Assembly (NCBI RefSeq): GCF_947494875.1
Contig: NZ_CANLWM010000004.1
Coordinates: 186,001-250,000, forward strand
Direction: 5' to 3'
Source of the DNA: an uncultured Williamsia sp.
Lineage (GTDB): Bacteria > Actinomycetota > Actinomycetes > Mycobacteriales > Mycobacteriaceae
DNA: 64,000 nucleotides
Shown here: piece by piece, positions 36,975-45,550 of the stretch
How positions within the stretch are numbered: position 1 is the first letter of the stretch
Layout of the letters: each line of letters starts with the position of its first letter
Notes under the pieces: generated by a model
Told to the model about the DNA's origin: nothing
Database searches by the model: none
Seen by the model: the letters and a program-made list of their open reading frames with translations, nothing else
Program-made: the position numbers and the translations under genes

Positions 36975-37751
36975 TCAGCTCGGCAGCGGCGTGATGGACG
37001 CACGGGCCCGGACGTCGCCGTCGACGGTCAGCCACACGAGCAGACCGGCGCCCGTCTCGACGTCGGACGGCTCGGTCACGATGTGCACCGTCTCGCCGTA
37101 GGTGATGGGCTTGTCGTACTCGATGACCAGCCGGTACGGGTTCTCGACGAGGGAACCCGCCGCGGGGAACACCTCGCGGAGCGCCTGCAGGTAGATCGAG
37201 TTGTTGACGTGGTCGAGGCGGTCGGTGTCGGCGTGACGCAGCGCGAACACGGGCCCGTCGTCGCTCATCGGCTGCTGCGTGAGCCACGCCTTCCACCGGA
37301 GGCGGCGCTCGTCGGTGGTGGTCGCCAACATCTCGAAGAACCGGTCCTCCATACGGCCCGGCGACTTCGTCTCCATGTTCATGTTGATCCAGAAGCCCTC
37401 GGTCTCGATGAGACCGCCCGGTTCGCCGTCGACCCCCTCGCCCTCGATCCGCACCCGCATCGAGCACCAGCGCGGGGAGATCCCGGCGCACCAGCGCCAC
37501 AGCTGCACCGTGTCGGGCCATGCGATCGGTCGGATCACGTCGATGACGGTGCGGCGGACGATCCAGAACTTGTGGGCCTCGAACGCTCCCGCGTCGACGA
37601 GGTGCTGTGCGCCCGCCTCCTGCAGGTAGCGGGCGACACCGTCGACGCTGAGGCGTTCGTGCTGGTCGATGTCGGCGCTGGAGAGCGGCCAGGAGGTGTG
37701 GAAGACGTAGCCCTCGGTGGGCAGGTCGACGAGGCGATCGGTGAGAGGCAT
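36975..37751 (-). CDS. acyl-ACP thioesterase-family protein (copy 1)
   Basis: A double hot-dog protein of 258 residues. The N-terminal repeat has SSADIDQHERLSVDGVARYLQEAG; the C-terminal repeat has the conserved HADTDRLDHVNNSIY, with the HVNN signature of FatA/FatB-like thioesterases intact. It should hydrolyse acyl thioesters, substrate unknown. A second copy (37758-38507) lies six bases upstream on the same strand; the two are clearly duplicates. M. tuberculosis has a similar protein between ramB and icl1; here the genes sit next to tam instead. Confidence 0.87.
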   Translation of the reverse strand: MPLTDRLVDLPTEGYVFHTSWPLSSADIDQHERLSVDGVARYLQEAGAQHLVDAGAFEAHKFWIVRRTVIDVIRPIAWPDTVQLWRWCAGISPRWCSMRVRIEGEGVDGEPGGLIETEGFWINMNMETKSPGRMEDRFFEMLATTTDERRLRWKAWLTQQPMSDDGPVFALRHADTDRLDHVNNSIYLQALREVFPAAGSLVENPYRLVIEYDKPITYGETVHIVTEPSDVETGAGLLVWLTVDGDVRARASITPLPS

Positions 37752-37757
37752 CGCCCC

Positions 37758-38507
37758 TCAGTCTGGCAAGCGCGTGATCGACGCGTGGGACCGGCACTCG
37801 CCGCCGACCGAGATCCAGATGAGCACACCCGTCTCGATCGGGGCGGAGGTGATGTGGACGTCCTCGCCGACCATGATCGGCGTGTCGAACTCGACCACCA
37901 GTCGGTGCGGCCGAGTGATCAGCTCGGCGACCTCGGGGTAGACCTCGGCGACCATCTGCCAGTAGATGGCGTTGGTGACGTGCCCGAAGCGGTCGGTGTC
38001 GGTGCGTCGGATCTGGAAGGTGCGGTCGGACTCGGGCGGCATCGGCTCGCGGATCGACGGCTTCCACCGCAGACGGGTGTCGTCGGCGGTGGTCGACAGT
38101 CGGTCGATGACGTGGTCGCTCATGCGGCCGATCCCACGGGTCTCGATGTTGATGTTGATCCAGAACCCGACGGTCTCGACGAGTCCGCCGGCGTCCCCGA
38201 CGATCCGCACCCGCATGTCGCACCACCGGTTCGACAGCGCCGAACACCACCGCGACACGGTGACCGTGTTCGGCCACGACACCGGCTCGATCATGTCGAT
38301 GACGGTGCGACGCGCGATCCAGAACTGGTGGTCGGCCAGGGCCTCACCGTCGGCGAGGTGCAGAGCGCCGGCTTCCTGCAGATACCGCGCGACCGAGTCG
38401 GCGCCGAGGATCTCGCTCTCGTTCATGTCGCTGGTGCGGACCGGCCACTGCGTCGTGAACACGTACCCGTGGTCGGGCAGGGGTTGGAGCTGCTCGGTGA
38501 GCGGCAT
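37758..38507 (-). CDS. acyl-ACP thioesterase-family protein (copy 2)
   Basis: This 249-residue double hot-dog protein shares the same layout as copy 1, for example SDMNESEILGADSVARYLQEAG and WININIETRGIGRMSD. In the second repeat the signature reads RTDTDRFGHVTNAIY: the first Asn of HVNN is Thr, and the residue pattern around it has changed, so its activity may differ from copy 1 or be lost. A ribosome site GGGAG precedes the ATG. It is the first gene of the pair and is divergent from the DUF4166 gene. Confidence 0.86.
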   Translation of the reverse strand: MPLTEQLQPLPDHGYVFTTQWPVRTSDMNESEILGADSVARYLQEAGALHLADGEALADHQFWIARRTVIDMIEPVSWPNTVTVSRWCSALSNRWCDMRVRIVGDAGGLVETVGFWININIETRGIGRMSDHVIDRLSTTADDTRLRWKPSIREPMPPESDRTFQIRRTDTDRFGHVTNAIYWQMVAEVYPEVAELITRPHRLVVEFDTPIMVGEDVHITSAPIETGVLIWISVGGECRSHASITRLPD

Positions 38508-38675
38508 GGATCTCCCGGATCTCGGCGGGCGGGCGAGGACCTTCGCGCCGAAACTACCGCTCTCGGTCCGGGCCGGAGCACGAACATCACGACGGCGTGC
38601 GACTGCTGTGGTCGGCGGTGCACCGTTGTGACGCCGGTGGTGCTCGAGTGGCTACCGGGGTGTCGGGGGCGGTAG

Positions 38676-38681
38676 TAGATT
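38676..38681 (+). promoter_or_regulatory. -10 element upstream of leader ORF and DUF4166 gene
   Basis: TAGATT is eight bases before an ATG at 38690 that opens a nine-codon reading frame. Confidence 0.5.
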
Positions 38682-38689
38682 GCACAACC

Positions 38690-38719
38690 ATGTCGCGACG
38701 GGCCGGGGACAGCGGATGA
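38690..38719 (+). CDS. possible nine-codon leaderless leader peptide
   Basis: The ATG at 38690 opens M-S-R-R-A-G-D-S-G and stops at TGA 38717-38719, overlapping the DUF4166 ATG (38716) by the usual four bases. With the TAGATT just upstream it could be translated leaderless and couple to the next gene. Whether it is made is unknown. Confidence 0.4.
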   Translation: MSRRAGDSG

Positions 38720-39390
38720 CGCCCGTGTACCGCGCTGCGCTGGGGAGCGATTTCGACGAGCTCCACCCCAACATCCAGTGGCGGTACGGCGTCGACTCGA
38801 CATCGGGCATCGCCCAGGTGACCAGCGGCATCGTCGAGTCCGTCTACTGCACCTCGAAGCTGACCCCGCCCGTGCTGCGGATGTTCCGTCGCCGCAACGT
38901 GATGCCGACGACCACCAGTCGGCTGGTGCCGTTCTTCATGGACAACTACTGCTACCGCGACGAGCGGGGGCGCGAGAACCTCGCCGTGATCCGCCGCTTC
39001 GCCTACTCGAACGGTGAGCAGCGCCTGCACTCGCTGCTCGTCAACGGGTCGAACGGACTCGTCGACTACTTCGGCGACGGGCCCGACATGCTCATCCCGC
39101 TGACGCCCCGGGTCGGTCCGGGCGGATCGCTCGTCCTCGAGAGCGACCCGATGCAGATGCTCAGCCGTGGGATGAAGCTCGGGATGCGAGGCCTCTTCTC
39201 CACGTCGATGCGATACGTGGAGGAGTGGGACGACGAGGAACAGCGGTTCCGGCTCGACGCGACGGTCCGCAACGTGACCCTCGGCGAGATCATGCACTTC
39301 CGTGGGTGGTTCACCGCCGCCGATCAGCCGTGCACCATCCACGACATCCCCGACGAGGCCTGGCCGCTGCGGCTCGAGGACCGCGAGTAG
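38716..39390 (+). CDS. DUF4166 domain-containing protein
   Basis: The 224-residue protein reads MTPVYRAALGSDFDELHPNIQWRYG (first residues) and ends with FRGWFTAADQPCTIHDIP. This pattern fits DUF4166, a family of unknown function sometimes fused to saccharopine-dehydrogenase-like or SDR enzymes. No signal peptide or membrane segment is evident. I chose ATG 38716, as the upstream TTG would add only 12 residues without support. It is followed at 52 bases by an SRPBCC gene on the same strand. Confidence 0.72.
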   Translation: MTPVYRAALGSDFDELHPNIQWRYGVDSTSGIAQVTSGIVESVYCTSKLTPPVLRMFRRRNVMPTTTSRLVPFFMDNYCYRDERGRENLAVIRRFAYSNGEQRLHSLLVNGSNGLVDYFGDGPDMLIPLTPRVGPGGSLVLESDPMQMLSRGMKLGMRGLFSTSMRYVEEWDDEEQRFRLDATVRNVTLGEIMHFRGWFTAADQPCTIHDIPDEAWPLRLEDRE

Positions 39391-39430
39391 CGCGCTCGCC
39401 GTTCCGTGCAGCAGCGCGACACGCACGGGG

Positions 39431-39436
39431 TACTTT
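39431..39436 (+). promoter_or_regulatory. -10 element of SRPBCC gene (leaderless)
   Basis: TACTTT lies six bases before the ATG at 39443. Confidence 0.5.
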
Positions 39437-39442
39437 CTCCCC

Positions 39443-39883
39443 ATGGCCGTCCACGGAACCACCGACTTCGACATCGATGCGCCCGCCTCGCTGATCATGG
39501 AGATCCTCCTTGACGTGGAGTCTCTGCCCGACTGGTCGGGCCCCCACAAGAGCGCCGAGATACTCGAGACCGACGACGACGGTCGTCCGAAGAAGGTCAA
39601 GCTCCAGGTGAGCATGTCGGGTGTCACCGACAACGAGGTGCTCGAGTACTCCTGGACCGACACCAGCTGCTCGTGGCAGCTGGTGGAGAGCGATCAGCTC
39701 AAGTCGCAGAAGGGCAAGTACTCGGTGACCGAGAAGTCCGCGGACTCTTGCCATGTCGACTTCGAGCTCGAGGTCGACCTGAAGATCAAGCTGCCCGGGC
39801 TCGTCGTGAAGCAGGGTCAGAAGAAGGCCCTCGACACCGCGAAGAAGGGTCTCACCGCGGAGGCCAAGCGCCGCTCGTCCTGA
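39443..39883 (+). CDS. SRPBCC-family protein
   Basis: A 146-residue helix-grip protein: DFDIDAPASLIMEILLDVESLPDW at the start, a central beta sheet (VKLQVSMSGVTDNEVLEYSW) and a long Lys-rich C-terminal helix (VVKQGQKKALDTAKKG). It resembles mycobacterial polyketide-cyclase-like or START-like proteins that bind lipids. No catalytic residue is clear. It is independent of, and only weakly similar in pattern to, the SRPBCC protein at 13685-14146. Confidence 0.82.
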   Translation: MAVHGTTDFDIDAPASLIMEILLDVESLPDWSGPHKSAEILETDDDGRPKKVKLQVSMSGVTDNEVLEYSWTDTSCSWQLVESDQLKSQKGKYSVTEKSADSCHVDFELEVDLKIKLPGLVVKQGQKKALDTAKKGLTAEAKRRSS

Positions 39884-39944
39884 CCGCGTGCCGGTCGTGA
39901 CCGGATCGATGCGTGTCCCCACCTCGGCGCGCCGACGACGCGGG

Positions 39945-39978
39945 TACTGTTCACCTGTCCCTGACGGTGGTCACCGTC
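39945..39978 (+). promoter_or_regulatory. promoter and inverted repeat before secreted-protein gene
   Basis: TACTGT (39945-39950) is a likely -10. Thirteen bases later GACGGTG-GT-CACCGTC (39963-39978) forms a perfect seven-base inverted repeat in the leader, either a hairpin or an operator. A GAGGT ribosome site precedes the ATG at 40008. Confidence 0.5.
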
Positions 39979-40007
39979 GGTCGCATCGAGAGTGATTGAG
40001 GTAGTTC

Positions 40008-40562
40008 ATGTTCGGGCATTCCGGTCAGTCCGTTCGTCGTCGGGTCACGCTGCGCGCCGCCGTCGTCGGTGTCATCGGCGCGGGCGCGATGGGTGTGCTG
40101 GGCGCGATCGGTGCGGGTGGGGCGGGCGCCGCGCCGCTCGTGTGCGACACCGTCGGTGACAAGCAGGTCAACCGTGTGGTCGGCGACGGATCGTGCGGGG
40201 CGAAGTCCGACGCCACCTCGTCGGCCCACGGCGAAGACCGGTCGGGCGCCGGGAGCGCGATCGGTGCCGCGGCGAACCGCGGACATGCCAACGCCTACAA
40301 CACCGTTCCGGGTGGCGCCGCCCTCGCCGGCGCCAGCAACAACTCGACCGCCTACTCGGTGACCTTCGGCCCGGGCGGCTTCGCGCTCTCCCAGGCCCGC
40401 AACGGCGGGCTCACCGTCGCCGTCGCCGGCATCGGGGGCGCGACGTACGCCGGACCGGACGGCGTCCGCTGCTCGGGTGGCTTCGCCGCCGCCTACGACA
40501 GCGTCACCGGCAAGTACTGCATCGGGACCGGTCGCAACTACCTGAACAACAGCATCCGCTGA
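40008..40562 (+). CDS. secreted protein of unknown function (possibly DUF6764)
   Basis: The 184 residues begin with a Sec signal peptide (RRRVTLRAAVVGVIGAGAMG core, cleavage near GAGA-APL). The mature protein is small, Gly/Ala/Asn-rich and has two early Cys (LVCD, GSCG) and two late Cys (RCSGG, KYCIG), which could form disulfides. The middle, about residues 85-150, is low in charge. Family assignment is tentative. It is flanked by the SRPBCC gene and ppk2, all on the plus strand. Confidence 0.72.
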   Translation: MFGHSGQSVRRRVTLRAAVVGVIGAGAMGVLGAIGAGGAGAAPLVCDTVGDKQVNRVVGDGSCGAKSDATSSAHGEDRSGAGSAIGAAANRGHANAYNTVPGGAALAGASNNSTAYSVTFGPGGFALSQARNGGLTVAVAGIGGATYAGPDGVRCSGGFAAAYDSVTGKYCIGTGRNYLNNSIR

Positions 40563-40607
40563 GTCGTCCGTTCACCCGGCGGCAACGTCCGCGTCGCCCA
40601 CGCGTCC

Positions 40608-40613
40608 TAGATT
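40608..40613 (+). promoter_or_regulatory. -10 element of ppk2 (leaderless)
   Basis: TAGATT is followed by seven bases and the GTG at 40621. Confidence 0.55.
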
Positions 40614-40620
40614 CACGCGC

Positions 40621-41571
40621 GTGAGCGAACTGATCGATTCCCCGCGCGCAGACCTCGTCGACCTCAGCCGCACCGTGGGCCGGGAGGAACTGGCGCGCGT
40701 CGTCGATCTCGCGGACACGTCCGGCTTCACCGTCGACGACTCCGACGACGACGACCCGCGGCTCGTCGTCACCCGCGACCACGCCGTCGTCGACACCTGG
40801 CGGGAGGGCTACCCGTACGACGAGCGGATGGCCCGGAACGACTACGAGCGCGAGAAGCGCCTGCTGCAGATCGAGCTGCTCAAGCTGCAGAAGTGGTCGA
40901 AGGAGACCGGTGCCCGGCACGTCATCCTCTTCGAGGGTCGCGACGCCGCGGGCAAGGGCGGCACCATCAAGCGGTTCATGGAACACCTCAACCCGCGCGG
41001 GGCGCGTGTCGTCGCGCTGGAGAAGCCGTCGGAGCGTGAGTCCACCCAGTGGTACTTCCAGCGCTACGTCTCGCACCTGCCCGCCGCCGGTGAGCTGGTC
41101 CTGTTCGACCGCAGTTGGTACAACCGTGCCGGTGTCGAGCGGGTCATGGGGTTCTGCAGCGACAGCGCGCACGAGCGATTCATCCGCCAGGTCCCGCTCT
41201 TCGAGCAGATGCTCATCGACGACGGCATCCACCTCGTCAAGTTCTGGTTCTCGGTGACGGCACTCGAGCAGCGCACGCGTTTCGCGATCCGCCAGGTCGA
41301 CCCGGTGCGGCAGTGGAAGCTGTCCCCGATGGATCTCGCCTCACTCGACAAGTGGGATCGCTACACCGCGGCGAAGGAGGAGATGTTCGCCGCCACCGAC
41401 ACCGACCTCGCGCCGTGGACCGTCGTGAAGAGCAACGACAAGAAGCGCGCCCGGGTCAACGCCATGCGGCACGTCCTCAGCCTCTTCGACTACGACGGCA
41501 AGGACGCCGAGATCGTCGGCGCCCCCGACCCGCTCGTCGTCGGACGCGCCCGCGACCTGCTGGGGGAGTAG
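40621..41571 (+). CDS. ppk2: polyphosphate kinase 2
   Basis: PPK2 uses polyphosphate to phosphorylate nucleoside diphosphates. The protein has Walker A FEGRDAAGKGG (near residue 103), the lid region ERESTQWYFQRY and Walker B VLFDRSWYNRAGVE, with VKFWFSV and QWKLSPMDL, a set close to the one-domain PPK2 of Pseudomonas and mycobacteria. At 316 residues it has an extra N-terminal stretch of about 60 residues with an acidic DDSDDDD run. A second PPK2-family gene lies at 59418-60269. Confidence 0.93.
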   Translation: MSELIDSPRADLVDLSRTVGREELARVVDLADTSGFTVDDSDDDDPRLVVTRDHAVVDTWREGYPYDERMARNDYEREKRLLQIELLKLQKWSKETGARHVILFEGRDAAGKGGTIKRFMEHLNPRGARVVALEKPSERESTQWYFQRYVSHLPAAGELVLFDRSWYNRAGVERVMGFCSDSAHERFIRQVPLFEQMLIDDGIHLVKFWFSVTALEQRTRFAIRQVDPVRQWKLSPMDLASLDKWDRYTAAKEEMFAATDTDLAPWTVVKSNDKKRARVNAMRHVLSLFDYDGKDAEIVGAPDPLVVGRARDLLGE

Positions 41572-41599
41572 CGCGTGAGCGTTCCGCGGAGCGCTCGCC

Positions 41600-41605
41600 T
41601 ACCGT
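41600..41605 (+). promoter_or_regulatory. -10 element of membrane-protein gene (leaderless)
   Basis: TACCGT is followed by seven bases and the GTG at 41613. Confidence 0.45.
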
Positions 41606-41612
41606 GGGCGCA

Positions 41613-42437
41613 GTGCGCACGCTCGTAGCCGGACTGGCCACCCTCGTCGCGATCGTCGCCATGGTGGTCGCGTTGCCCGCCCTCTGGACCCACGAGCGCA
41701 TCGTGGACCGCAGCGGATTCGTGTCGTTCGTGGAGCCGATGGCCCGGGACCGGCAGATCCAGGACCTCATCGCCGACGAGCTGACCCGGCAGATCACCGA
41801 CCAGACGCCTGCGCCCGAGATCCTCGTCGCGCCGGCCACCCGTCGGTACACGCAGAGCGACCTGTTCCCGCCGGACTTCGCCGACGTCCTGGGGCAACAG
41901 CACGACTTCCTCTTCACCGAGCCCACCACCGAGGCGGACCGGTCGAACGTGCTCGAACTCGACCTCACCGCGATGGTGAACCGTGTCGTCCAGCGTTTCG
42001 GGCTGCCGTCGTCGATCCGCGTCGACGGCCCGATCCGCATCCCGCTCGGGGAGTCGCAGCGCAGCGGGCTCGAGGCCGGTCGGTACGCGACCACCGGCGA
42101 CCAGGTCACCCGGGCCGCCTGGCTCGCACTGGCTGTCGCGGTGATCGCCGGCCTGCTGGCGCTCGTCACCGCGCGTCGGCGAGGGTTCACCCTGGCGGTG
42201 CTGGGTGTGGGCGCGGTCGTCGCCGGTGCGATCAGTTGGGCGGCGACCGGCATCCTGCGTGACCGGGCGCTCGACGAGTTCTCCGGCGCGGACTCCTCAC
42301 CCCGTCAGGTGGCCCGGATCATCCTCGATCGCGCCGGCGACGACCTCCAGCACACGGCGCTGATCACCGGTGGTGTCGGTGTCGCGGTGATCGCGGTGGG
42401 AGTCCTCGGCTCACTCGTGTTCGAACGCCGCCGCTAG
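41613..42437 (+). CDS. membrane protein of unknown function
   Basis: This 274-residue protein has an N-terminal hydrophobic segment (residues about 3-22), an extracytoplasmic region of about 120 residues rich in Asp, Glu and Arg, and three more segments (about 170-190, 195-215 and 245-268). No known domain is recognised. It ends four bases inside the convergent S9 peptidase gene. The layout, one long external loop then helices, is common among actinobacterial membrane proteins without assigned function. Confidence 0.72.
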   Translation: MRTLVAGLATLVAIVAMVVALPALWTHERIVDRSGFVSFVEPMARDRQIQDLIADELTRQITDQTPAPEILVAPATRRYTQSDLFPPDFADVLGQQHDFLFTEPTTEADRSNVLELDLTAMVNRVVQRFGLPSSIRVDGPIRIPLGESQRSGLEAGRYATTGDQVTRAAWLALAVAVIAGLLALVTARRRGFTLAVLGVGAVVAGAISWAATGILRDRALDEFSGADSSPRQVARIILDRAGDDLQHTALITGGVGVAVIAVGVLGSLVFERRR

Positions 42438-44518
42438 ACCGACCCGACGGTCTGCCACAGGAACTCGTACGCCAGGGCCGACTTGAACGCGGCCTGACGG
42501 TTGTCCGCGGCGCCGCCGTGGCCGCCCTCGATGTTCTCGTAGTACCGCACGGGATGACCGAGCTTTTCGAGGCGGGCCGTGAACTTGCGGGCATGGCCGG
42601 GGTGCACGCGGTCGTCGCGGGTCGACGTCGTCACCAGCAGCGCCGGGTAGTCGACGTCGGCCCTGACCCGCTGGTACGGCGAGTACTCGCGGATGAACGC
42701 CCACTCCTCGGGATCGTCGGGGTCGCCGTACTCGGCCACCCACGACGCGCCCGCCAGCAGCAGGTGGAAGCGGCGCATGTCGAGCAGCGGGACCTGACAC
42801 ACGATGGCGCCGAACAGCTCCGGGTAGCTCGTGGTCATGACACCCATCAGCAGTCCACCGTTCGACCCGCCCTGCGCGGCGACGCGTTCGTGGGTCGTGA
42901 TGCCGCGGGCGACGAGATCGCGGGCGACGGCCGCGAAGTCCTCGAACGCGAGGTGGCGACCGGCCTTGAGTGCCTGTGTGTGCCACTCCGGCCCGTACTC
43001 GCCGCCGCCACGGATGTTGGCGACGACGTACACGCCTCCGCGGGTCACCCAGCTCCGGGCGGCGATGGCCGCGTACCCGGGGGTCTGCGAGATCTCGAAA
43101 CCGCCGTAGCCGTACAGCAGCGCGGGACCCTGCTCGACGTCGTCGCGGCGGACGACGAAGTAGGGGATCGCGGTGCCGTCGTCCGACGGCGCGAAGAACT
43201 GGGAGGCCGAGATGCCGTCGGCGTCGAAGAACGCCGGTGTCTGCTTGAGCACCGACACCGGACCGTGGCTCGTCCCGTGCAGGAGGCTGGGCGGCGTTGT
43301 GTAGCTGCTCGCCGACAGGAAGATCTCGTCGGTCTCGTCGGGGTCGGTGTCGATCACTGAGATGGTCGCCAGCTCGGGCAGGCCGGCGATCTCGCCACGC
43401 TCCCACCTGCCGATGGTGAGCGTGTGCACCTCGGTCTGCACGTCGCGCAGTGCGACCAGCACGAGATGGGTTGTGGTGCAGCGCACGTCCTGCAGGCTCG
43501 TGTGCGGATCCGGCGCGAACAGCACGGTTCCGGTCGCGGTGCCGGCGAGGAACTCCTCGTAGTCGAAGGCGACCAGTGTCCCCGCAGGGTAGGAGGCATC
43601 CTCGCGCTCCCAGACCGAGCGGGTCAGGACCAGCAGCCAGTCCTTGCGGATGAGGGTGTGGCTGTCGTCGGGGACGTCGACGACCACCGGGCCGTCCGGG
43701 CGCAGCTCCACCGTCTCCTGGTGGAAGAAGTCCACGGCACGCACGGCGAAATCACGTTCGTGGCCGGGGGTGTGGTCATGACTGACCTGCACGGCGACGT
43801 CGGAGGTCTCGCCCGAGTAGACGACCTCGGCCTCGGCGAGCGGTGTCCCGCGGCGCCACCGCTTGACCACCCGCGGGTACCCGGAGTCGGTGAGCGACGA
43901 GGCGCCGTCGGTGTGGACGCCGAAGTCGGTCCCGACGAACACGGTGTCCCGGTCGACCCATCCGATGTCCGACTTCGCCTCGGACAGTGTGAAACCCGCG
44001 TCCGGCCCCTCGGGGTCGACCCACGTGCGGGACACGAGGTCGAACTCACGGACCACCGCGGCGTCGGCACCGCCGCGGGACAGCGAGATGAGCGCGCGGT
44101 CCCAGCTGTGCGGCAGCACGGCCGCGCTCTGCCACACCCAGTTCTCGCCGTCGCCGCGCGCGACCTCGTCGAGGTCGACCAGGACGTCCCACTCCGGGCT
44201 GTCGGTGCGGTAGGAGTCCATCGTCGTCCGGCGCCAGAGACCACGGACGTTCGTCGCATCGCGCCAGAAGTTGTAGAGGAACTCGCCGCGTCGCCGGACG
44301 TAGGGGATCCGCTCGTCGGTGTCGAGCACCTCCAACGCCCCCGCCTCCAGCTCGGCGAAGCGGTCGGAGCCGGTGAGCGCGTCGACCGTCGGCTGGTTGT
44401 GTCGACGGACCCAGTCGAGGGCGTCATCACCGGTCACGTCCTCCAGCCAGAGGTACGGGTCGTCCCCGTCGTCGCGGCCTGCGGTGTCGGTGGAGGAGGT
44501 GGTCGTCGCGTCGGTCAC
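42434..44518 (-). CDS. S9 family prolyl oligopeptidase
   Basis: A 694-residue serine peptidase. The N-terminal part (to about 420) is the beta-propeller, starting DDPYLWLEDVTGDDALDWVR (in part). The C-terminal catalytic domain has the nucleophile GGSNGG, the Asp in TSTRDDRVHPGHA and the His in EGGHGGAAD. This is a cytoplasmic-type enzyme without signal peptide and resembles the M. tuberculosis peptidase Rv0457c. GTG 44518 was taken as start; it lies 26 bases after the CtaG-like stop, while the frame's earlier ATG at 44590 would overlap that gene. Confidence 0.92.
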   Translation of the reverse strand: MTDATTTSSTDTAGRDDGDDPYLWLEDVTGDDALDWVRRHNQPTVDALTGSDRFAELEAGALEVLDTDERIPYVRRRGEFLYNFWRDATNVRGLWRRTTMDSYRTDSPEWDVLVDLDEVARGDGENWVWQSAAVLPHSWDRALISLSRGGADAAVVREFDLVSRTWVDPEGPDAGFTLSEAKSDIGWVDRDTVFVGTDFGVHTDGASSLTDSGYPRVVKRWRRGTPLAEAEVVYSGETSDVAVQVSHDHTPGHERDFAVRAVDFFHQETVELRPDGPVVVDVPDDSHTLIRKDWLLVLTRSVWEREDASYPAGTLVAFDYEEFLAGTATGTVLFAPDPHTSLQDVRCTTTHLVLVALRDVQTEVHTLTIGRWERGEIAGLPELATISVIDTDPDETDEIFLSASSYTTPPSLLHGTSHGPVSVLKQTPAFFDADGISASQFFAPSDDGTAIPYFVVRRDDVEQGPALLYGYGGFEISQTPGYAAIAARSWVTRGGVYVVANIRGGGEYGPEWHTQALKAGRHLAFEDFAAVARDLVARGITTHERVAAQGGSNGGLLMGVMTTSYPELFGAIVCQVPLLDMRRFHLLLAGASWVAEYGDPDDPEEWAFIREYSPYQRVRADVDYPALLVTTSTRDDRVHPGHARKFTARLEKLGHPVRYYENIEGGHGGAADNRQAAFKSALAYEFLWQTVGSV

Positions 44519-44544
44519 CTCGTCGATTGTGCTCGGTGCGCCGA

Positions 44545-45501
44545 TCAGCGGCCGAAGCGACGCCGCAGTTCGGGGTCCGCCTCCCACCACAGGCCGCCGG
44601 CGGGAGCCGGGTCGGGGCCGTCGTCGCCGGACGGCGCGACTGCCGCACCGCGGTCACGGGCATCGCGGTCGGCGGCGTCGAGGGCCGCGTCGACCTCGAC
44701 GGCGACCGACTCCTGTTCGGCACGGAACCTCCCGAACAGCGCGAGCAGGAACGGTAGGCCCACCACGTCACCGAGGACCCACAGCACGCCGGCGCCGATG
44801 ATCTGGTCCGTGCGCAGCGACGGGCCCCAGCTGCGGCCGAGTGCGGCGTAATAGGCGTGGGCGATGTCGGGTCCCTGCCACAGCACCACGCCCAGCAGTC
44901 CGTCGCCGATCGTCTCGACCAGGGTGATCAGCAGCGACAACGACTGCGGCCGACGGTGCGGCACCGGGTCGACCTGAAGGCGGGTGACGAAGTAGCCGAG
45001 CCCGACGACGACGAACAGCAGCCGGGTGACGACGTCGAGGGCGTCGCCGCGCAGCACCGCGGTGTACCAGGGCGTCAGGTAGAACAGCCACGGCGTCACC
45101 AGGATGACGCCCGACGTGACCGCGGGGTGTGTCAGCGCGCGGGCGACCCGCGAGCCGAGGGCGCTGTCGAAGCGGGCGCGACCGCGCGCCGAACACGCTT
45201 CCCGCAGGACCGTCAGCGGCATGCCCAGCGCCAGCCCGAACGGCGCGACGAGCAGCAGCAGGACCACCTGGAGCGCGCGCACCCAGAACAGCGTGTCGGC
45301 GTAGGCGCCGACCGAACTCGCGGTCGCGACGAGCCACACCCCGACGCCGAGCAGGCTGAAGACGACCCCGCGGCCGAGAGTCACGTCGGACCGTCGCCAT
45401 CCCCACCAGTACGCGGCGAGCGTGACGACGGCGACCACCGTGGTGACGAGGTCGAGATGGCCTGTCGTGAGGGCGGTCTCGACGGTCAGCGGGCGGATCA
45501 C
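44545..45501 (-). CDS. CtaG-like cytochrome c oxidase assembly membrane protein
   Basis: The 318-residue protein has seven hydrophobic segments and the caa3_CtaG pattern: TLAAYWWGWRRSD, LLLVAPFGLALGMPLTVL, HPAVTSGVILVTPWLFYLTP and, near the end, LWVLGDVVGLPFLLALFGRF. Relatives help assemble the copper site of cytochrome oxidases, though many actinobacterial members have no tested role. The C-terminal 60 residues are acidic and probably cytoplasmic. It precedes the S9 peptidase on the same strand. Confidence 0.85.
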   Translation of the reverse strand: MIRPLTVETALTTGHLDLVTTVVAVVTLAAYWWGWRRSDVTLGRGVVFSLLGVGVWLVATASSVGAYADTLFWVRALQVVLLLLVAPFGLALGMPLTVLREACSARGRARFDSALGSRVARALTHPAVTSGVILVTPWLFYLTPWYTAVLRGDALDVVTRLLFVVVGLGYFVTRLQVDPVPHRRPQSLSLLITLVETIGDGLLGVVLWQGPDIAHAYYAALGRSWGPSLRTDQIIGAGVLWVLGDVVGLPFLLALFGRFRAEQESVAVEVDAALDAADRDARDRGAAVAPSGDDGPDPAPAGGLWWEADPELRRRFGR

Positions 45502-45550
45502 GGTCCCGAGTGTGCGCCGGGTCCGCGCGCCGTCGCCAACCGCGCGGGGC

